In this document: positions 7,675 through 16,777 of the stretch, in pieces
Layout of the letters: every line of letters begins with the position of its first letter
Position numbering within the stretch: position 1 is the stretch's first letter
Origin: Flavobacterium kingsejongi
GTDB lineage: Bacteria > Bacteroidota > Bacteroidia > Flavobacteriales > Flavobacteriaceae
Length of the DNA stretch: 64,000 nt
Reading direction: 5' to 3'
Assembly: GCF_003076475.1 (NCBI RefSeq)
Contig: NZ_CP020919.1
Coordinates: 1 to 64,000, forward strand
Notes under the pieces: generated by a model
Database searches by the model: none
Told to the model about the DNA's origin: nothing
The model's input: the letters and a program-made list of their open reading frames with translations, nothing else
Position numbers and translations under genes: made by a program

Positions 7675-9072
7675 ATGAAAAGATTTTCGAGTTTATTCTT
7701 AGTAGCACTGTTAAGTGGCGCTACTACTTTGGGAGCTTATAAACTATTATTTGATGAAAATGCGGTCTTTTCAGACACTTCTAAATCAATGGTCACTACT
7801 GCTTCCGGCAACTATACCAGAACTGTAGGACTTTCACCTGAAACACTGGATTTTACCGATGCAGCAGACAAAGCGGTACATTCTGTCGTACACATTAAAA
7901 ACCTTTCCTATGTCACCCGTTCGAATCCTATGATGGAGTTTTTTTACGGCTATAAGGGCGGGCAGCCACAAGCACAGGTTGGAACTGGATCCGGAGTAAT
8001 TATTTCTGCCGATGGGTATATCGTAACCAACAACCATGTGATCAATAATGCTTCAGAAATTGAAGTTACCCTGAATAATAAAAAAACCTATAAAGCGGAA
8101 TTGATCGGAACGGACTCCAAAATGGACATTGCCCTACTTAAAATCCATACTAATGATAAATTGCCCTATAGCACTTTTGGGGATTCAGATGCTATCAGGG
8201 TAGGCGAATGGGTTTTAGCTGTTGGCAATCCCTACAACCTTACCTCTACTGTAACTGCCGGAATTGTTTCTGCAAAAGCACGAAATTTAGGCTCTCAAGC
8301 CAATGACATGCAATCTTTCATCCAGACTGATGCGGCTGTAAATCCCGGAAACAGTGGTGGTGCATTAGTCAATACCCGTGGGGAACTGATAGGGATCAAT
8401 ACTATGATTTCATCCATGACAGGTTCCTATGTCGGCTATTCTTTTGCTGTACCGTCCAATATCACCAAAAAAATAATCGATGATATATTGGAATTTGGCA
8501 ATGTACAACGCGGCATCCTTGGTGTTGAAGGCGGAGAGCTCAACGATAAAGCATCCAAAGAATTAGGAATCTCAGCCACACAAGGCTTTTTTGTAAATAA
8601 GGTCACCCCAAAATCAGGGGCTGCAATTGCAGGCATCAAAAAAGGAGACATTATCACCAAATTGGATAATACCGCTATTTATTCCTATGCAGATATTGCT
8701 GCATTCCTAAACACTAAACGTCCGGAAGATGTCGTGCGCGTCACTTATATCCGCGATGAAAAAACGTTGGTAACTCCAGTTACATTAACGAAAAATGAAT
8801 TTTTAGCTTATGATTACAACGGATTACAATTGGAAAATCTGGACAGCAGCGAGAAGAAACGATTCAACCTGAATTATGGTGTCAAAATAAAAGAAACTAC
8901 AAATCCAAGTTTTGAAGAACTGGCAGGTAAAATCATTCTTACAATAGACAATCAAAAAGTAAAAGATATCGAAATGGTTTCGGCTATACTAAGCCGCAAA
9001 CAGGAAAATTCTCTTACAAAAATAGAATTACTTAATCCTAACGGTCAAATCGAGCGCTATATATTCAGGTAA
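7675..9072 (+). CDS. degP: DegP/HtrA-type periplasmic serine protease
   Basis: This envelope protease/chaperone degrades or refolds damaged exported proteins. Of 465 residues, 1-22 are a signal or anchor segment; the trypsin-like domain carries His121 (VTNNHVI), Asp151 (KMDIALLKI) and Ser227 (NPGNSGGAL). A PDZ domain follows (about 275-370, beginning near RGILGVEGGEL), and a second shorter PDZ-like part ends the chain. It forms a single-gene unit: a terminator follows at 9098-9126. Which of DegP, DegQ or DegS it equals in function cannot be decided, but two PDZ units argue against DegS. Confidence 0.93.
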   Translation: MKRFSSLFLVALLSGATTLGAYKLLFDENAVFSDTSKSMVTTASGNYTRTVGLSPETLDFTDAADKAVHSVVHIKNLSYVTRSNPMMEFFYGYKGGQPQAQVGTGSGVIISADGYIVTNNHVINNASEIEVTLNNKKTYKAELIGTDSKMDIALLKIHTNDKLPYSTFGDSDAIRVGEWVLAVGNPYNLTSTVTAGIVSAKARNLGSQANDMQSFIQTDAAVNPGNSGGALVNTRGELIGINTMISSMTGSYVGYSFAVPSNITKKIIDDILEFGNVQRGILGVEGGELNDKASKELGISATQGFFVNKVTPKSGAAIAGIKKGDIITKLDNTAIYSYADIAAFLNTKRPEDVVRVTYIRDEKTLVTPVTLTKNEFLAYDYNGLQLENLDSSEKKRFNLNYGVKIKETTNPSFEELAGKIILTIDNQKVKDIEMVSAILSRKQENSLTKIELLNPNGQIERYIFR

Positions 9073-9097
9073 AAGAAACTAAATCCCCCGTCAATGA

Positions 9098-9126
9098 AGC
9101 CAGTTGTAACGACTGGCTTTTTTTTA
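9098..9126 (+). terminator. Terminator after the degP-type gene
   Basis: AGCCAGT and ACTGGCT form a 7-bp stem around a 7-base loop, followed by a run of eight or nine T. Confidence 0.85.
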
Positions 9127-9148
9127 TAGAAAATTTTTACAAAAAAGC

Positions 9149-9179
9149 TTTACGAAAACGTTTGAAATCTATATTTTTG
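9149..9179 (+). promoter_or_regulatory. Promoter of gap
   Basis: TTTA at 9149-9152 and TATTTTTG at 9172-9179, with a 19-base spacer, match the Bacteroidetes housekeeping promoter (TTTG / TAnnTTTG). The expected start site would be about 40 bases before the gap ATG. Confidence 0.6.
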
Positions 9180-9224
9180 CAGCAAATTTAAAAAAAGCAA
9201 CACACACACCTTTTTACTTTTACT

Positions 9225-10673
9225 ATGAACAATAACGTTTTGTACGAAAAAGAACTTTCATTTCAGGCTGATCGACGCCGGGCAGGAGTGGAATTTATTA
9301 AGATCATAAGTGACTTATGGTATGATAAATCGATCGAATTGGTTTTTTTCAGAAACCAACTGATTGACCGCAATGTAAGTGACATTATCAATCTTCATGA
9401 ATATGCAGGGGAATTTGTAGGAAAACCAATTTCCGTATTTGATTCTGTTGAAATTGCGCAAGCAATTATGGCCCTGGACCTGCCACAATCAAAACTTGAC
9501 ATTGGTAAATTAACGTACGAATACCATCTCCAGGATGACAAGTACAATGATGCTACTGCTTTTGTAATCGACAAACTTCGAAATGCAAAAGATTTTAAGC
9601 ACAATAAGCCGAAAGATGTTATCCTGTATGGCTTTGGAAGAATCGGTCGCCTTTTGGCCCGTGAACTGATGTCCAAAACAGGAAAAGGAACGCAAATGCG
9701 CCTTCGTGCCATCGTCACCCGGGACAAAAATGACGCTATAAATTTAGAAAAACGCGCTTCGCTATTGCGCTATGATTCTGTACATGGTGATTTCCATGGT
9801 TCTGTGCATGCAGATCCTGAAAATAACGCACTGAATATTAATGGCACTACTGTGCACATGATTACAGCGGGTAGCCCGGAAGAAATCGACTATACTTTAT
9901 ATGGTATTGAAGATGCCCTGGTTATAGACAATACCGGTGCTTTTACAAACGAAGAAGCGCTGAGCCGTCATCTGGTTTCCAAAGGTGTAGACAAAGTTTT
10001 ATTAACCGCACCCGGAAAAGGAATCCCAAATATTGTTTACGGTGTAAACCACAATGAATACAATCCTGATAAAGTATCTATTTTTTCTGCTGCATCCTGT
10101 ACTACCAATGCTATCACTCCCATCCTGAAAGCGATCGAAGATACATTGGGTGTTGTTAAAGGACACCTAGAAACGATTCATTCCTATACCAACGACCAGA
10201 ATCTGGTAGATAACATGCACAGCAAATACCGTCGCGGAAGAGCAGCTGCATTAAACATGGTCATTACCGAGACCGGAGCCGGAGCTGCTGTTGCCAAAGC
10301 ACTACCCGTATTGGCCGGAAAATTAACATCCAATGCGATCCGTGTACCTGTGCCGAATGGCTCCCTTGCTGTCTTAAATCTCGAAGTATCACAAAATACC
10401 TCGATCGAAGAGATCAACAATATCATGAAACGCTATGCCCTGGAAGGCGAATTGGTAGAACAGATTAAATATTCCCTTAACAACGAACTGGTATCTTCCG
10501 ATATTATCGGTACATCAGCTCCCTCAATCTATGACAGTAACGCAACTATTGTTTCCCCGGACGGGAAGAATATTGTTTTATACATATGGTATGATAACGA
10601 ATACGGATACAGCCATCAGGTAATACGCCTGGCACGCTATATTTCTAAAGTACGTCGTTACTCTTACTATTAG
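9225..10673 (+). CDS. gap: Glyceraldehyde-3-phosphate dehydrogenase, long form
   Basis: GAPDH oxidises glyceraldehyde-3-phosphate to 1,3-bisphosphoglycerate in glycolysis or runs the reverse reaction. The catalytic Cys is C292 in ASCTTNAITP, the Rossmann motif YGFGRIGRLLAREL starts near residue 135, and the C-terminal WYDNEYGYSHQV is conserved. At 482 residues it is about 130 longer than classical GAPDH, all of it an N-terminal extension of unknown role that precedes the Rossmann fold. This long form is familiar in Bacteroidetes annotation; the extension has no obvious signal peptide. It is a single-gene unit with its own promoter and terminator. Confidence 0.95.
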   Translation: MNNNVLYEKELSFQADRRRAGVEFIKIISDLWYDKSIELVFFRNQLIDRNVSDIINLHEYAGEFVGKPISVFDSVEIAQAIMALDLPQSKLDIGKLTYEYHLQDDKYNDATAFVIDKLRNAKDFKHNKPKDVILYGFGRIGRLLARELMSKTGKGTQMRLRAIVTRDKNDAINLEKRASLLRYDSVHGDFHGSVHADPENNALNINGTTVHMITAGSPEEIDYTLYGIEDALVIDNTGAFTNEEALSRHLVSKGVDKVLLTAPGKGIPNIVYGVNHNEYNPDKVSIFSAASCTTNAITPILKAIEDTLGVVKGHLETIHSYTNDQNLVDNMHSKYRRGRAAALNMVITETGAGAAVAKALPVLAGKLTSNAIRVPVPNGSLAVLNLEVSQNTSIEEINNIMKRYALEGELVEQIKYSLNNELVSSDIIGTSAPSIYDSNATIVSPDGKNIVLYIWYDNEYGYSHQVIRLARYISKVRRYSYY

Positions 10674-10727
10674 CAGGCACTAAGGCACTTTTTGACATTA
10701 AGATGCTTAGTTTTTTGATTTAAAGTT

Positions 10728-10756
10728 AAAAGTCCGCTCCAAAAGAGCGGACTTTT
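10728..10756 (+). terminator. Terminator after gap
   Basis: AAAAGTCCGCTC and GAGCGGACTTTT form a 12-bp perfect stem around a CAAAA loop. The stem ends in A/T, so it can also work from the opposite strand. Confidence 0.85.
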
Positions 10757-10794
10757 GTATTTATAAACCCATCCTGAGATTATTGCCCATAAAA

Positions 10795-10822
10795 AAACTC
10801 CCTGTCTGCACAGGGAGTTTTT
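10795..10822 (-). terminator. Terminator after the aconitase gene
   Basis: AAACTCCCTG and CAGGGAGTTT form a 10-bp stem around TCTGCA. A tract of A on the plus side becomes the U tract for minus-strand transcripts leaving the aconitase gene 23 bases upstream. Confidence 0.85.
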
Positions 10823-10844
10823 TGATATGTATCACACATTCTAC

Positions 10845-13112
10845 TTATGCATTTCCAGCAGCAGCAATTAAATTCAAAGCAGAGCCTGCTTTAAACCAAC
10901 CGATCTGTCCTTCATTATAAGTATGGTTTGCCAGAATAACATCTTTGCTACCATCTTTGTGCTGTAATTCAATTGTTAATGGTTTGCCTGGTGCAAAATC
11001 AACAAGATCTACAAAGTTAAAGCTATCATCTTCCTGAATCAGATCGTAATCTGCTTCATTTGCAAAAGTCAATCCTAAAAGACCTTGTTTTTTAAGGTTG
11101 GTTTCGTGGATACGCGCAAAAGATTTTACCAAAACTGCTTTAACTCCTAAAAAGCGAGGCTCCATAGCAGCATGCTCACGGGAAGAACCTTCACCATAGT
11201 TATGATCGCCCACAACTACTGTTGGCATACCTGCAGCTTTATATTCTCTTTGTACACCTGGAACAGTACCATATTCACCAGTCAATTGATTTTTTACCAA
11301 GTTTGATTTTTGGTTAAAAGCATTGATTGCACCGATAAGCATATTATTGGAGATATTATCCAAATGCCCTCTGAAACGCAACCATGGTCCAGCCATAGAG
11401 ATGTGATCCGTAGTACATTTTCCAAAAGCTTTGATCAGTAACTTAGCTCCGGTAATATTTTTACCATCCCATGGGTCAAAAGGCTCCAACAACTGTAAAC
11501 GCTCTGAAGTAGGACTTACCACAACCTGAACTCCGGTACCATCTTCTGATGGCGCCTGGAAACCAGCATCTTCAGCAGCAAAACCTCTTGGCGGAAGCTC
11601 ATTTCCTGTTGGCTCGTCCAATTTAACTTCTATGCCATCCTCATTAATCAAGGTATCTGTAAGTGGATTGAAGCTCAAGTCTCCGGCAATAGCCAAAGCA
11701 GTTACCAATTCCGGCGATCCAACGAATGCCAATGTATTAGGGTTACCATCGGCACGTTTGGAGAAGTTTCTGTTGAAAGAGTGAACGATTGTATTACGTT
11801 CTTCTTTTTCAGCACCTTCTCTGTCCCACATTCCAATACATGGCCCACAAGCATTAGCAAATACTGTAGCACCAATTTTGTCGAACGTTTCAATAAATCC
11901 GTCACGCTCGATTGTATAGCGTACCAACTCAGAACCAGGAGTAATGGTGAACTGAGATTTTGTTTTTAAATTTTTATCCGCTACCTGCTTCGCTAACGAA
12001 GCTGCTCTTGAGATATCTTCATAAGAAGAGTTCGTACAAGAACCAATTAAACCTACCTCAATTTTCAAAGGCCAGTTATTTTTAAGTGCTTCTTCTTTCA
12101 TTTTTGAAATTGGAGTAGCCAAATCCGGTGTAAAAGGACCGTTTAAGTAAGGCTCCAATTCAGAAAGATTGATTTCGATTACTTCGTCAAAATATTTCTC
12201 TGGATCAGCGTATACTTCATCATCACCTGTCAGGTATTTTGCAATTTCATTTGCAGCATCAGCCACATCTCCTCTATCTGTAGAACGCAGGTAACGATCC
12301 ATAGATTCATCATAACCAAAAGTTGAAGTTGTAGCTCCAATTTCAGCTCCCATGTTACAGATTGTACCTTTACCAGTACAAGACATTGCGCGTGCGCCTT
12401 CACCAAAATATTCTACTACTGCTCCAGTTCCACCTTTTACAGTAAGAATTCCGGCAACTTTAAGGATAACATCTTTTGGGGCAGTCCATCCGGATAATTT
12501 TCCAGTCAGCTTGATCCCGATTAATTTAGGAAATTTAAGCTCCCATGCCATTCCGGACATTACATCCACTGCATCAGCACCACCAACTCCGATGGCAAGC
12601 ATTCCTAAACCACCTGCATTTACGGTATGAGAATCGGTTCCGATCATCATTCCTCCAGGGAAAGCATAGTTTTCCAATACTACCTGGTGAATAATTCCCG
12701 CTCCAGGTTTCCAAAATCCAATTCCATATTTATCCGATACTGAAGAAAGGAAATCAAATACTTCATTACTTTGCGTTTTTGCTCTGGCCAAATCGGTCTT
12801 TGCATCTACTTTTGCCTGGATCAGGTGATCACAATGTACCGTAGTAGGTACTGCAACTTTACTTTTTCCTGCGTGCATGAACTGGAGTAAAGCCATTTGA
12901 GCCGTAGCATCCTGACAAGCTACCCTGTCCGGAGCGAAATCAACATAATCTTTTCCTCGTGTAAAAGCCTGAGAAGCTGATCCTTCCCAAAGGTGGGAAT
13001 ATAAAATCTTTTCAGTCAGTGTCAACGGACGCCCTACAAGTTCACGTGCTTTATCTACACGCTCTGTCATAGATGCATACGCCTTCTTAATCATTTCAAT
13101 ATCAAAAGCCAT
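10845..13112 (-). CDS. acn: Aconitate hydratase (mitochondrial-type aconitase)
   Basis: Aconitase isomerises citrate to isocitrate in the TCA cycle using a [4Fe-4S] cluster. The cluster ligands are Cys359 ([12 protein letters not shown]) and Cys422/Cys425 (ACGPCIGMW). The C-terminal swivel domain shows [19 protein letters not shown]. The length of 755 residues and the N-terminal sequence resemble the mitochondrial type rather than bacterial AcnA (about 890) or AcnB. It is preceded by a 384-base spacer with its own promoter and ends in a terminator, so it is transcribed alone. Confidence 0.97.
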   Translation of the reverse strand: MAFDIEMIKKAYASMTERVDKARELVGRPLTLTEKILYSHLWEGSASQAFTRGKDYVDFAPDRVACQDATAQMALLQFMHAGKSKVAVPTTVHCDHLIQAKVDAKTDLARAKTQSNEVFDFLSSVSDKYGIGFWKPGAGIIHQVVLENYAFPGGMMIGTDSHTVNAGGLGMLAIGVGGADAVDVMSGMAWELKFPKLIGIKLTGKLSGWTAPKDVILKVAGILTVKGGTGAVVEYFGEGARAMSCTGKGTICNMGAEIGATTSTFGYDESMDRYLRSTDRGDVADAANEIAKYLTGDDEVYADPEKYFDEVIEINLSELEPYLNGPFTPDLATPISKMKEEALKNNWPLKIEVGLIGSCTNSSYEDISRAASLAKQVADKNLKTKSQFTITPGSELVRYTIERDGFIETFDKIGATVFANACGPCIGMWDREGAEKEERNTIVHSFNRNFSKRADGNPNTLAFVGSPELVTALAIAGDLSFNPLTDTLINEDGIEVKLDEPTGNELPPRGFAAEDAGFQAPSEDGTGVQVVVSPTSERLQLLEPFDPWDGKNITGAKLLIKAFGKCTTDHISMAGPWLRFRGHLDNISNNMLIGAINAFNQKSNLVKNQLTGEYGTVPGVQREYKAAGMPTVVVGDHNYGEGSSREHAAMEPRFLGVKAVLVKSFARIHETNLKKQGLLGLTFANEADYDLIQEDDSFNFVDLVDFAPGKPLTIELQHKDGSKDVILANHTYNEGQIGWFKAGSALNLIAAAGNA

Positions 13113-13158
13113 AATGTTAACTTTTTTATTTAATTTTTTTGTTATATTTCGTGTGCTG

Positions 13159-13188
13159 CAAATTTAAGCATTTCAGCTGTAATTTGAA
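13159..13188 (-). promoter_or_regulatory. Candidate promoter of the aconitase gene
   Basis: On the minus strand TAAATTTG (13159-13166) is a perfect TAnnTTTG -7 element. About 19 bases upstream stands GTTC, a weak match to TTTG. The start codon is about 45 bases downstream. Confidence 0.5.
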
Positions 13189-13342
13189 CTATTTTTAGTA
13201 AAAGAGCGAATTCAGGGCGTTATTATTGTTAAAAAATGATTTTGAATGATTATTATTAAAAAATATTTGAATTATATCTAAAATATTGCATAATCCTTAA
13301 TTTAAAATCCATTTTTTATTAAATTCGGAATTTAGCGTTTAC

Positions 13343-13369
13343 AAAAAAAGGCCCTTATAACTAAGAACC
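13343..13369 (-). terminator. Terminator after moxR
   Basis: On the minus strand GGTTCTTA pairs with TAAGGGCC (two G-U pairs) around a GTTA loop and is followed by seven T. It lies about 130 bases past the moxR stop. Confidence 0.65.
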
Positions 13370-13496
13370 TTTCTAAATAATGGACTTACTATTTCAACAG
13401 CCTGAAACAGGAGCCAAAATTATGAATTTCTGAAATAAAACGAGTTTAATTATGTGATTGCTATTTTAAGCTACAACGCCTGTTAATCCTCAAATA

Positions 13497-14450
13497 TCAG
13501 AACAATTTCTCAATGATTTTCTCTTCTGAAATCCCTTCGGCTTCGGCTTTATAATTTTTTATAATACGGTGTCGTAAAATACCAATAGCTACTGCCTGAA
13601 CATCTTCAATATCAGGGGAAAACTTACCATTAAATGCAGCATGTGCTTTTGCAGCCAATATTAGGTTCTGTGAGGCTCTTGGCCCTGCTCCCCAATCTAG
13701 GTAATTGCGTACAAATTCATTGGACAGTGGATTGTCGGGACGCGTTTTACTCACCAAAGTTACTGCATATTCAATTACATTATCGGCAACTGGGATTTTA
13801 CGAATCAACTGCTGGTATCCAATAATTTCTTCTGAAGTAAACAAAGGGTCCACTGTCACATCCGAAACTGAAGTAGTGCTTTTAACCACCTGAACTTCTT
13901 CTGCAAAAGAGGGATAATCCAATTTTATTGCAAACATAAAACGGTCCAACTGGGCTTCCGGAAGCGGATAAGTCCCTTCCTGCTCAATTGGATTTTGTGT
14001 CGCTAATACGAAATAAGGCAATGCTAATTTATAGTGGTGCCCAGCTATAGTCACTGCCCTTTCCTGCATCGCTTCCAATAAAGCAGCCTGTGTTTTGGGC
14101 GGTGTACGGTTGATCTCATCGGCGAGGATAATATTCGAAAATATAGGCCCTTTGATGAATTTAAACTGTCGGTTTTCATCCAGGATCTCACTTCCCAAAA
14201 TATCGGAAGGCATTAAATCCGGTGTAAACTGGATACGTTTAAAATCAAGCCCTAGTGCCTGAGAGATCGTATTCACCATCAACGTTTTTGCCAATCCGGG
14301 AACACCAACCAAAAGCGCATGCCCTCCGGAAAAAATACTGAGTAAAATCTGGTTGACGACATCGTCCTGACCTACAATTATTTTTGCAATTTCCCTTTTA
14401 AGCTCTTTTTGCTTTTGAACCAGATTCTGAATAGCAGCTACGTCTGACAT
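13497..14450 (-). CDS. MoxR-family AAA+ ATPase
   Basis: MoxR ATPases act as chaperones that mature or activate partner proteins, often with VWA-domain proteins. The 317-residue chain has Walker A near residue 48 (LVGVPGLAKTLMV), Walker B (IILADEINRTPPKTQAALLEAMQE), sensor 1 (LATQNPIEQEGTYPLPEAQLDRF) and the C-terminal lid domain. In many Bacteroidetes the gene leads a run with DUF58 and Bat (VWA) genes; here it stands alone, between the foldase genes and a terminator. Its partner must therefore be encoded elsewhere. Confidence 0.93.
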   Translation of the reverse strand: MSDVAAIQNLVQKQKELKREIAKIIVGQDDVVNQILLSIFSGGHALLVGVPGLAKTLMVNTISQALGLDFKRIQFTPDLMPSDILGSEILDENRQFKFIKGPIFSNIILADEINRTPPKTQAALLEAMQERAVTIAGHHYKLALPYFVLATQNPIEQEGTYPLPEAQLDRFMFAIKLDYPSFAEEVQVVKSTTSVSDVTVDPLFTSEEIIGYQQLIRKIPVADNVIEYAVTLVSKTRPDNPLSNEFVRNYLDWGAGPRASQNLILAAKAHAAFNGKFSPDIEDVQAVAIGILRHRIIKNYKAEAEGISEEKIIEKLF

Positions 14451-14503
14451 ATTTTAATGTTTGTTTACAAGTACAATTATAAAGAACTTTTTCCAATAAA
14501 AGA

Positions 14504-14531
14504 GTAGTGCTTCCTAAAAAAGAAGCACTAC
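14504..14531 (-). terminator. Hairpin between the SurA-like gene and moxR
   Basis: GTAGTGCTTC and its complement form a 10-bp perfect stem around an 8-base loop. The U tract on the minus strand is short (TCTTTTAT), so termination may be partial and moxR could still be read through. Confidence 0.65.
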
Positions 14532-14539
14532 AGATATTA

Positions 14540-15949
14540 TTATTTTTTAAGCCAGTTGTTTGCAAAATCACAGTCTTTATATTGCCCGTTGATTTTGATA
14601 TAGGTTTCTTTGATCTTTTCTTCGGACCATTTTGCAATCGCCTTGATCTGTTTTTCCTTCAATGCCAATTCCTTGATTTTGATATAATCCTGTGAATAAT
14701 CAGCTGTATGCTCGTTGTAACGATTGGTTACTGTAATCAGTTTGTATTTTTTTCTACCCAATTCATCTTCTTCCAATATTGGGTAGGATACTTCTTTGTC
14801 TTTCAGGTCAGAAACCTGGCTGTATAACTTAGGATCCATTTTGGTCAGTTCGAAACGGGTATCCTGAGTTTTAGGATTCAAAAGTACACCACCATTGGTT
14901 TTCGTTTCTTTCTCATCTGACTCACTTCGGGCTGCATCAGCAAATGTAATCGCGCCACTCACAATTTTCTCCCGAATTTTCTCCGCTTTTTCTTTTGCTG
15001 CTTTTAGTGCATCATTATTCACTTTTGGCACTAATAATATGTGTCTTAAATCAATATCTGCGCCACGGATTTTTTCTACATAGATGATATGATAGCCGTG
15101 TACTGTAGCAAAAGGTTGTGAAATCTCGCCTTCAGCAAGACTAAAAGCTACATCTTTAAATTCCTTCACAAAAGGTGTCTTTTTATTCATTCTGTAAAAT
15201 CCACCATTTGATTTTGACCCGGTATCTTCCGAGTATAAAACGGCCTTACTGAAAAAGCTACCATTGTTTTCCAAAATATCTTTTCGGAACTCATTTAGCT
15301 TGTCAATTACTTTTTGTTTATCGGCCTGGGTCACTTCCGGTTCGATAACAATTTGCGAAACTTCCATTTCAGCTCCGAATACCGGTAATTCAGCCTGTGG
15401 TATCTTCTTGAAAAAAGCACGTACTTCTTCCGGAGTAATCTCTACCGCTTCCACAATATTTTTTTGCTCTTTAGAGGCCAGTTTATCCATTTTGATAATT
15501 TCAAAAAGTTGGCTCTTCAGGTCTTCTTCATTACTTTTCTTGAAATACTGCACTACTTTTTCCATAGAACCAATTTGGCTCACCATGTAGCTTAATTGCT
15601 GGTCCATGGTCTCATTCACTTCAGCATCTTTTACAATGATACTATCCTGAATCGCATGGTGTGCATATAATTTATCTTCCAATAGTTTCCCCAGCAACTC
15701 ACAACGGGTAATACCTTCTACCGAACTTCCACGGGAAGTAATTTCCAGATACGTCTTATCAATATCAGAATCTAATATTACATAATCCCCCACGACAGCA
15801 ATTACACCATCAATTTTTTTTCTGGGTTCTATTTTCTTTACCACATTAGCTTCAGCCACATCTTCCTTAATTACTTCCTGCGCAGTTGCGCTACAGAAAG
15901 CAAAAATCCCCATCATCAGAATCGCTCCTCTATTTATTATAGATTTCAT
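14540..15949 (-). CDS. SurA-like peptidylprolyl isomerase with two parvulin domains
   Basis: SurA-type chaperones guide outer-membrane proteins across the periplasm. The ATG at 15949 is chosen because it opens a clean signal peptide (MKSIINRG... ending CSATAQ). The 469-residue product has a helical N-terminal chaperone part (about 45-155), one parvulin domain (about 165-285, ending YHIIYVEKI) and a second, divergent one beginning DIDLRHILLVPK. The start overlaps the end of the upstream lipoprotein foldase gene by 20 bases, which argues for translational coupling. It is third of three consecutive foldase genes. Confidence 0.9.
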   Translation of the reverse strand: MKSIINRGAILMMGIFAFCSATAQEVIKEDVAEANVVKKIEPRKKIDGVIAVVGDYVILDSDIDKTYLEITSRGSSVEGITRCELLGKLLEDKLYAHHAIQDSIIVKDAEVNETMDQQLSYMVSQIGSMEKVVQYFKKSNEEDLKSQLFEIIKMDKLASKEQKNIVEAVEITPEEVRAFFKKIPQAELPVFGAEMEVSQIVIEPEVTQADKQKVIDKLNEFRKDILENNGSFFSKAVLYSEDTGSKSNGGFYRMNKKTPFVKEFKDVAFSLAEGEISQPFATVHGYHIIYVEKIRGADIDLRHILLVPKVNNDALKAAKEKAEKIREKIVSGAITFADAARSESDEKETKTNGGVLLNPKTQDTRFELTKMDPKLYSQVSDLKDKEVSYPILEEDELGRKKYKLITVTNRYNEHTADYSQDYIKIKELALKEKQIKAIAKWSEEKIKETYIKINGQYKDCDFANNWLKK

Positions 15950-16775
15950 ATTTATCATTTTTAATCGCATCATCAGTTATTTCTTTTTCAATTTTTTTTA
16001 TCAGCTCCAGCTTTCTTTTATTCAATACGATTTGTCGTAAAGTTGGTTTTATATATTCGAAAGGACTGATCTGATTTTTATCCAGCACCTTCACTATTTT
16101 AACAAGATAGACATTCAAGGAATCCTGTTGTTGTATCGACTTTCCGGGAATAATATAATTCCCTCTGTTTTCGGGTGTTATAAAGGGCAGCTTACGGTAG
16201 ACCTGGTTCATCTCGACCCAAACAGAGTCATTCAGCGCGTATCCCTTATACTGAACAGCATAACTATCCAGTAGTTTACGGTCTCCTTTTCCTAAATTAA
16301 ATAGTTTATTTTTTATCGTCTCGAACTTCGGATGATCTTTCGGCAAATTTATATAACGTAGTTTTATTAACGTGGTATTTGCCTTAAAATTTTCCTTATT
16401 CGCATCATAATAATCCTTTAATTCTTTGGGAGAAACAGCGGTATCAACCCTTTCCTTTACGACCTCTTCTATATATGCTTTTGTGTAAAGGTCAATTTTA
16501 TACTGTTTTATAAGATTATCAAATTCTATGATTTTCTCATCACTCAGATTCATTTCTGCCGCATCAATCAGCAATTTTTGCGTCGCCCATTTATCGATAA
16601 AATTCTTTACAATCACCAGGCTATCTTCCTTAGAAGTACCGGTAGGCACGAGATGTTCAACATCTTCCTTGTACAAATAGGAATCATTGGCTTTCGCAAT
16701 GGCTTCTGGCTTTACGTCTTTATTACAAGACACCAGTAACACACACATTCCAATTATGTAGCTTCGTTTTAGCAT
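15930..16775 (-). CDS. Lipoprotein of the peptidylprolyl isomerase / SurA N-terminal type
   Basis: The 281-residue product has a lipoprotein signal (MLKRSYIIGMCVLLVSC, Cys17). The body is rich in charged helices and resembles the N-terminal chaperone part of SurA-like proteins (KELKDYYDANKENF is typical), with a C-terminal segment NVYLVKIVKVLDKNQISPFEYIKPTLRQIVLNKR like the end of PPIase repeats. A complete parvulin core is not evident, so it may be a chaperone without isomerase activity. It lies between two clear foldase genes, 2 bases from the upstream one and overlapping the downstream one. Confidence 0.8.
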   Translation of the reverse strand: MLKRSYIIGMCVLLVSCNKDVKPEAIAKANDSYLYKEDVEHLVPTGTSKEDSLVIVKNFIDKWATQKLLIDAAEMNLSDEKIIEFDNLIKQYKIDLYTKAYIEEVVKERVDTAVSPKELKDYYDANKENFKANTTLIKLRYINLPKDHPKFETIKNKLFNLGKGDRKLLDSYAVQYKGYALNDSVWVEMNQVYRKLPFITPENRGNYIIPGKSIQQQDSLNVYLVKIVKVLDKNQISPFEYIKPTLRQIVLNKRKLELIKKIEKEITDDAIKNDKYEIYNK

Positions 16776-16777
16776 TT

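Larger units (their letters stand above)
13113..13496. other. Spacer between moxR and the aconitase gene
   Basis: The 384 bases hold the moxR terminator (13343-13369) and the aconitase promoter (near 13159-13166). The rest is A/T-rich with no usable reading frame seen on either strand. Confidence 0.5.
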
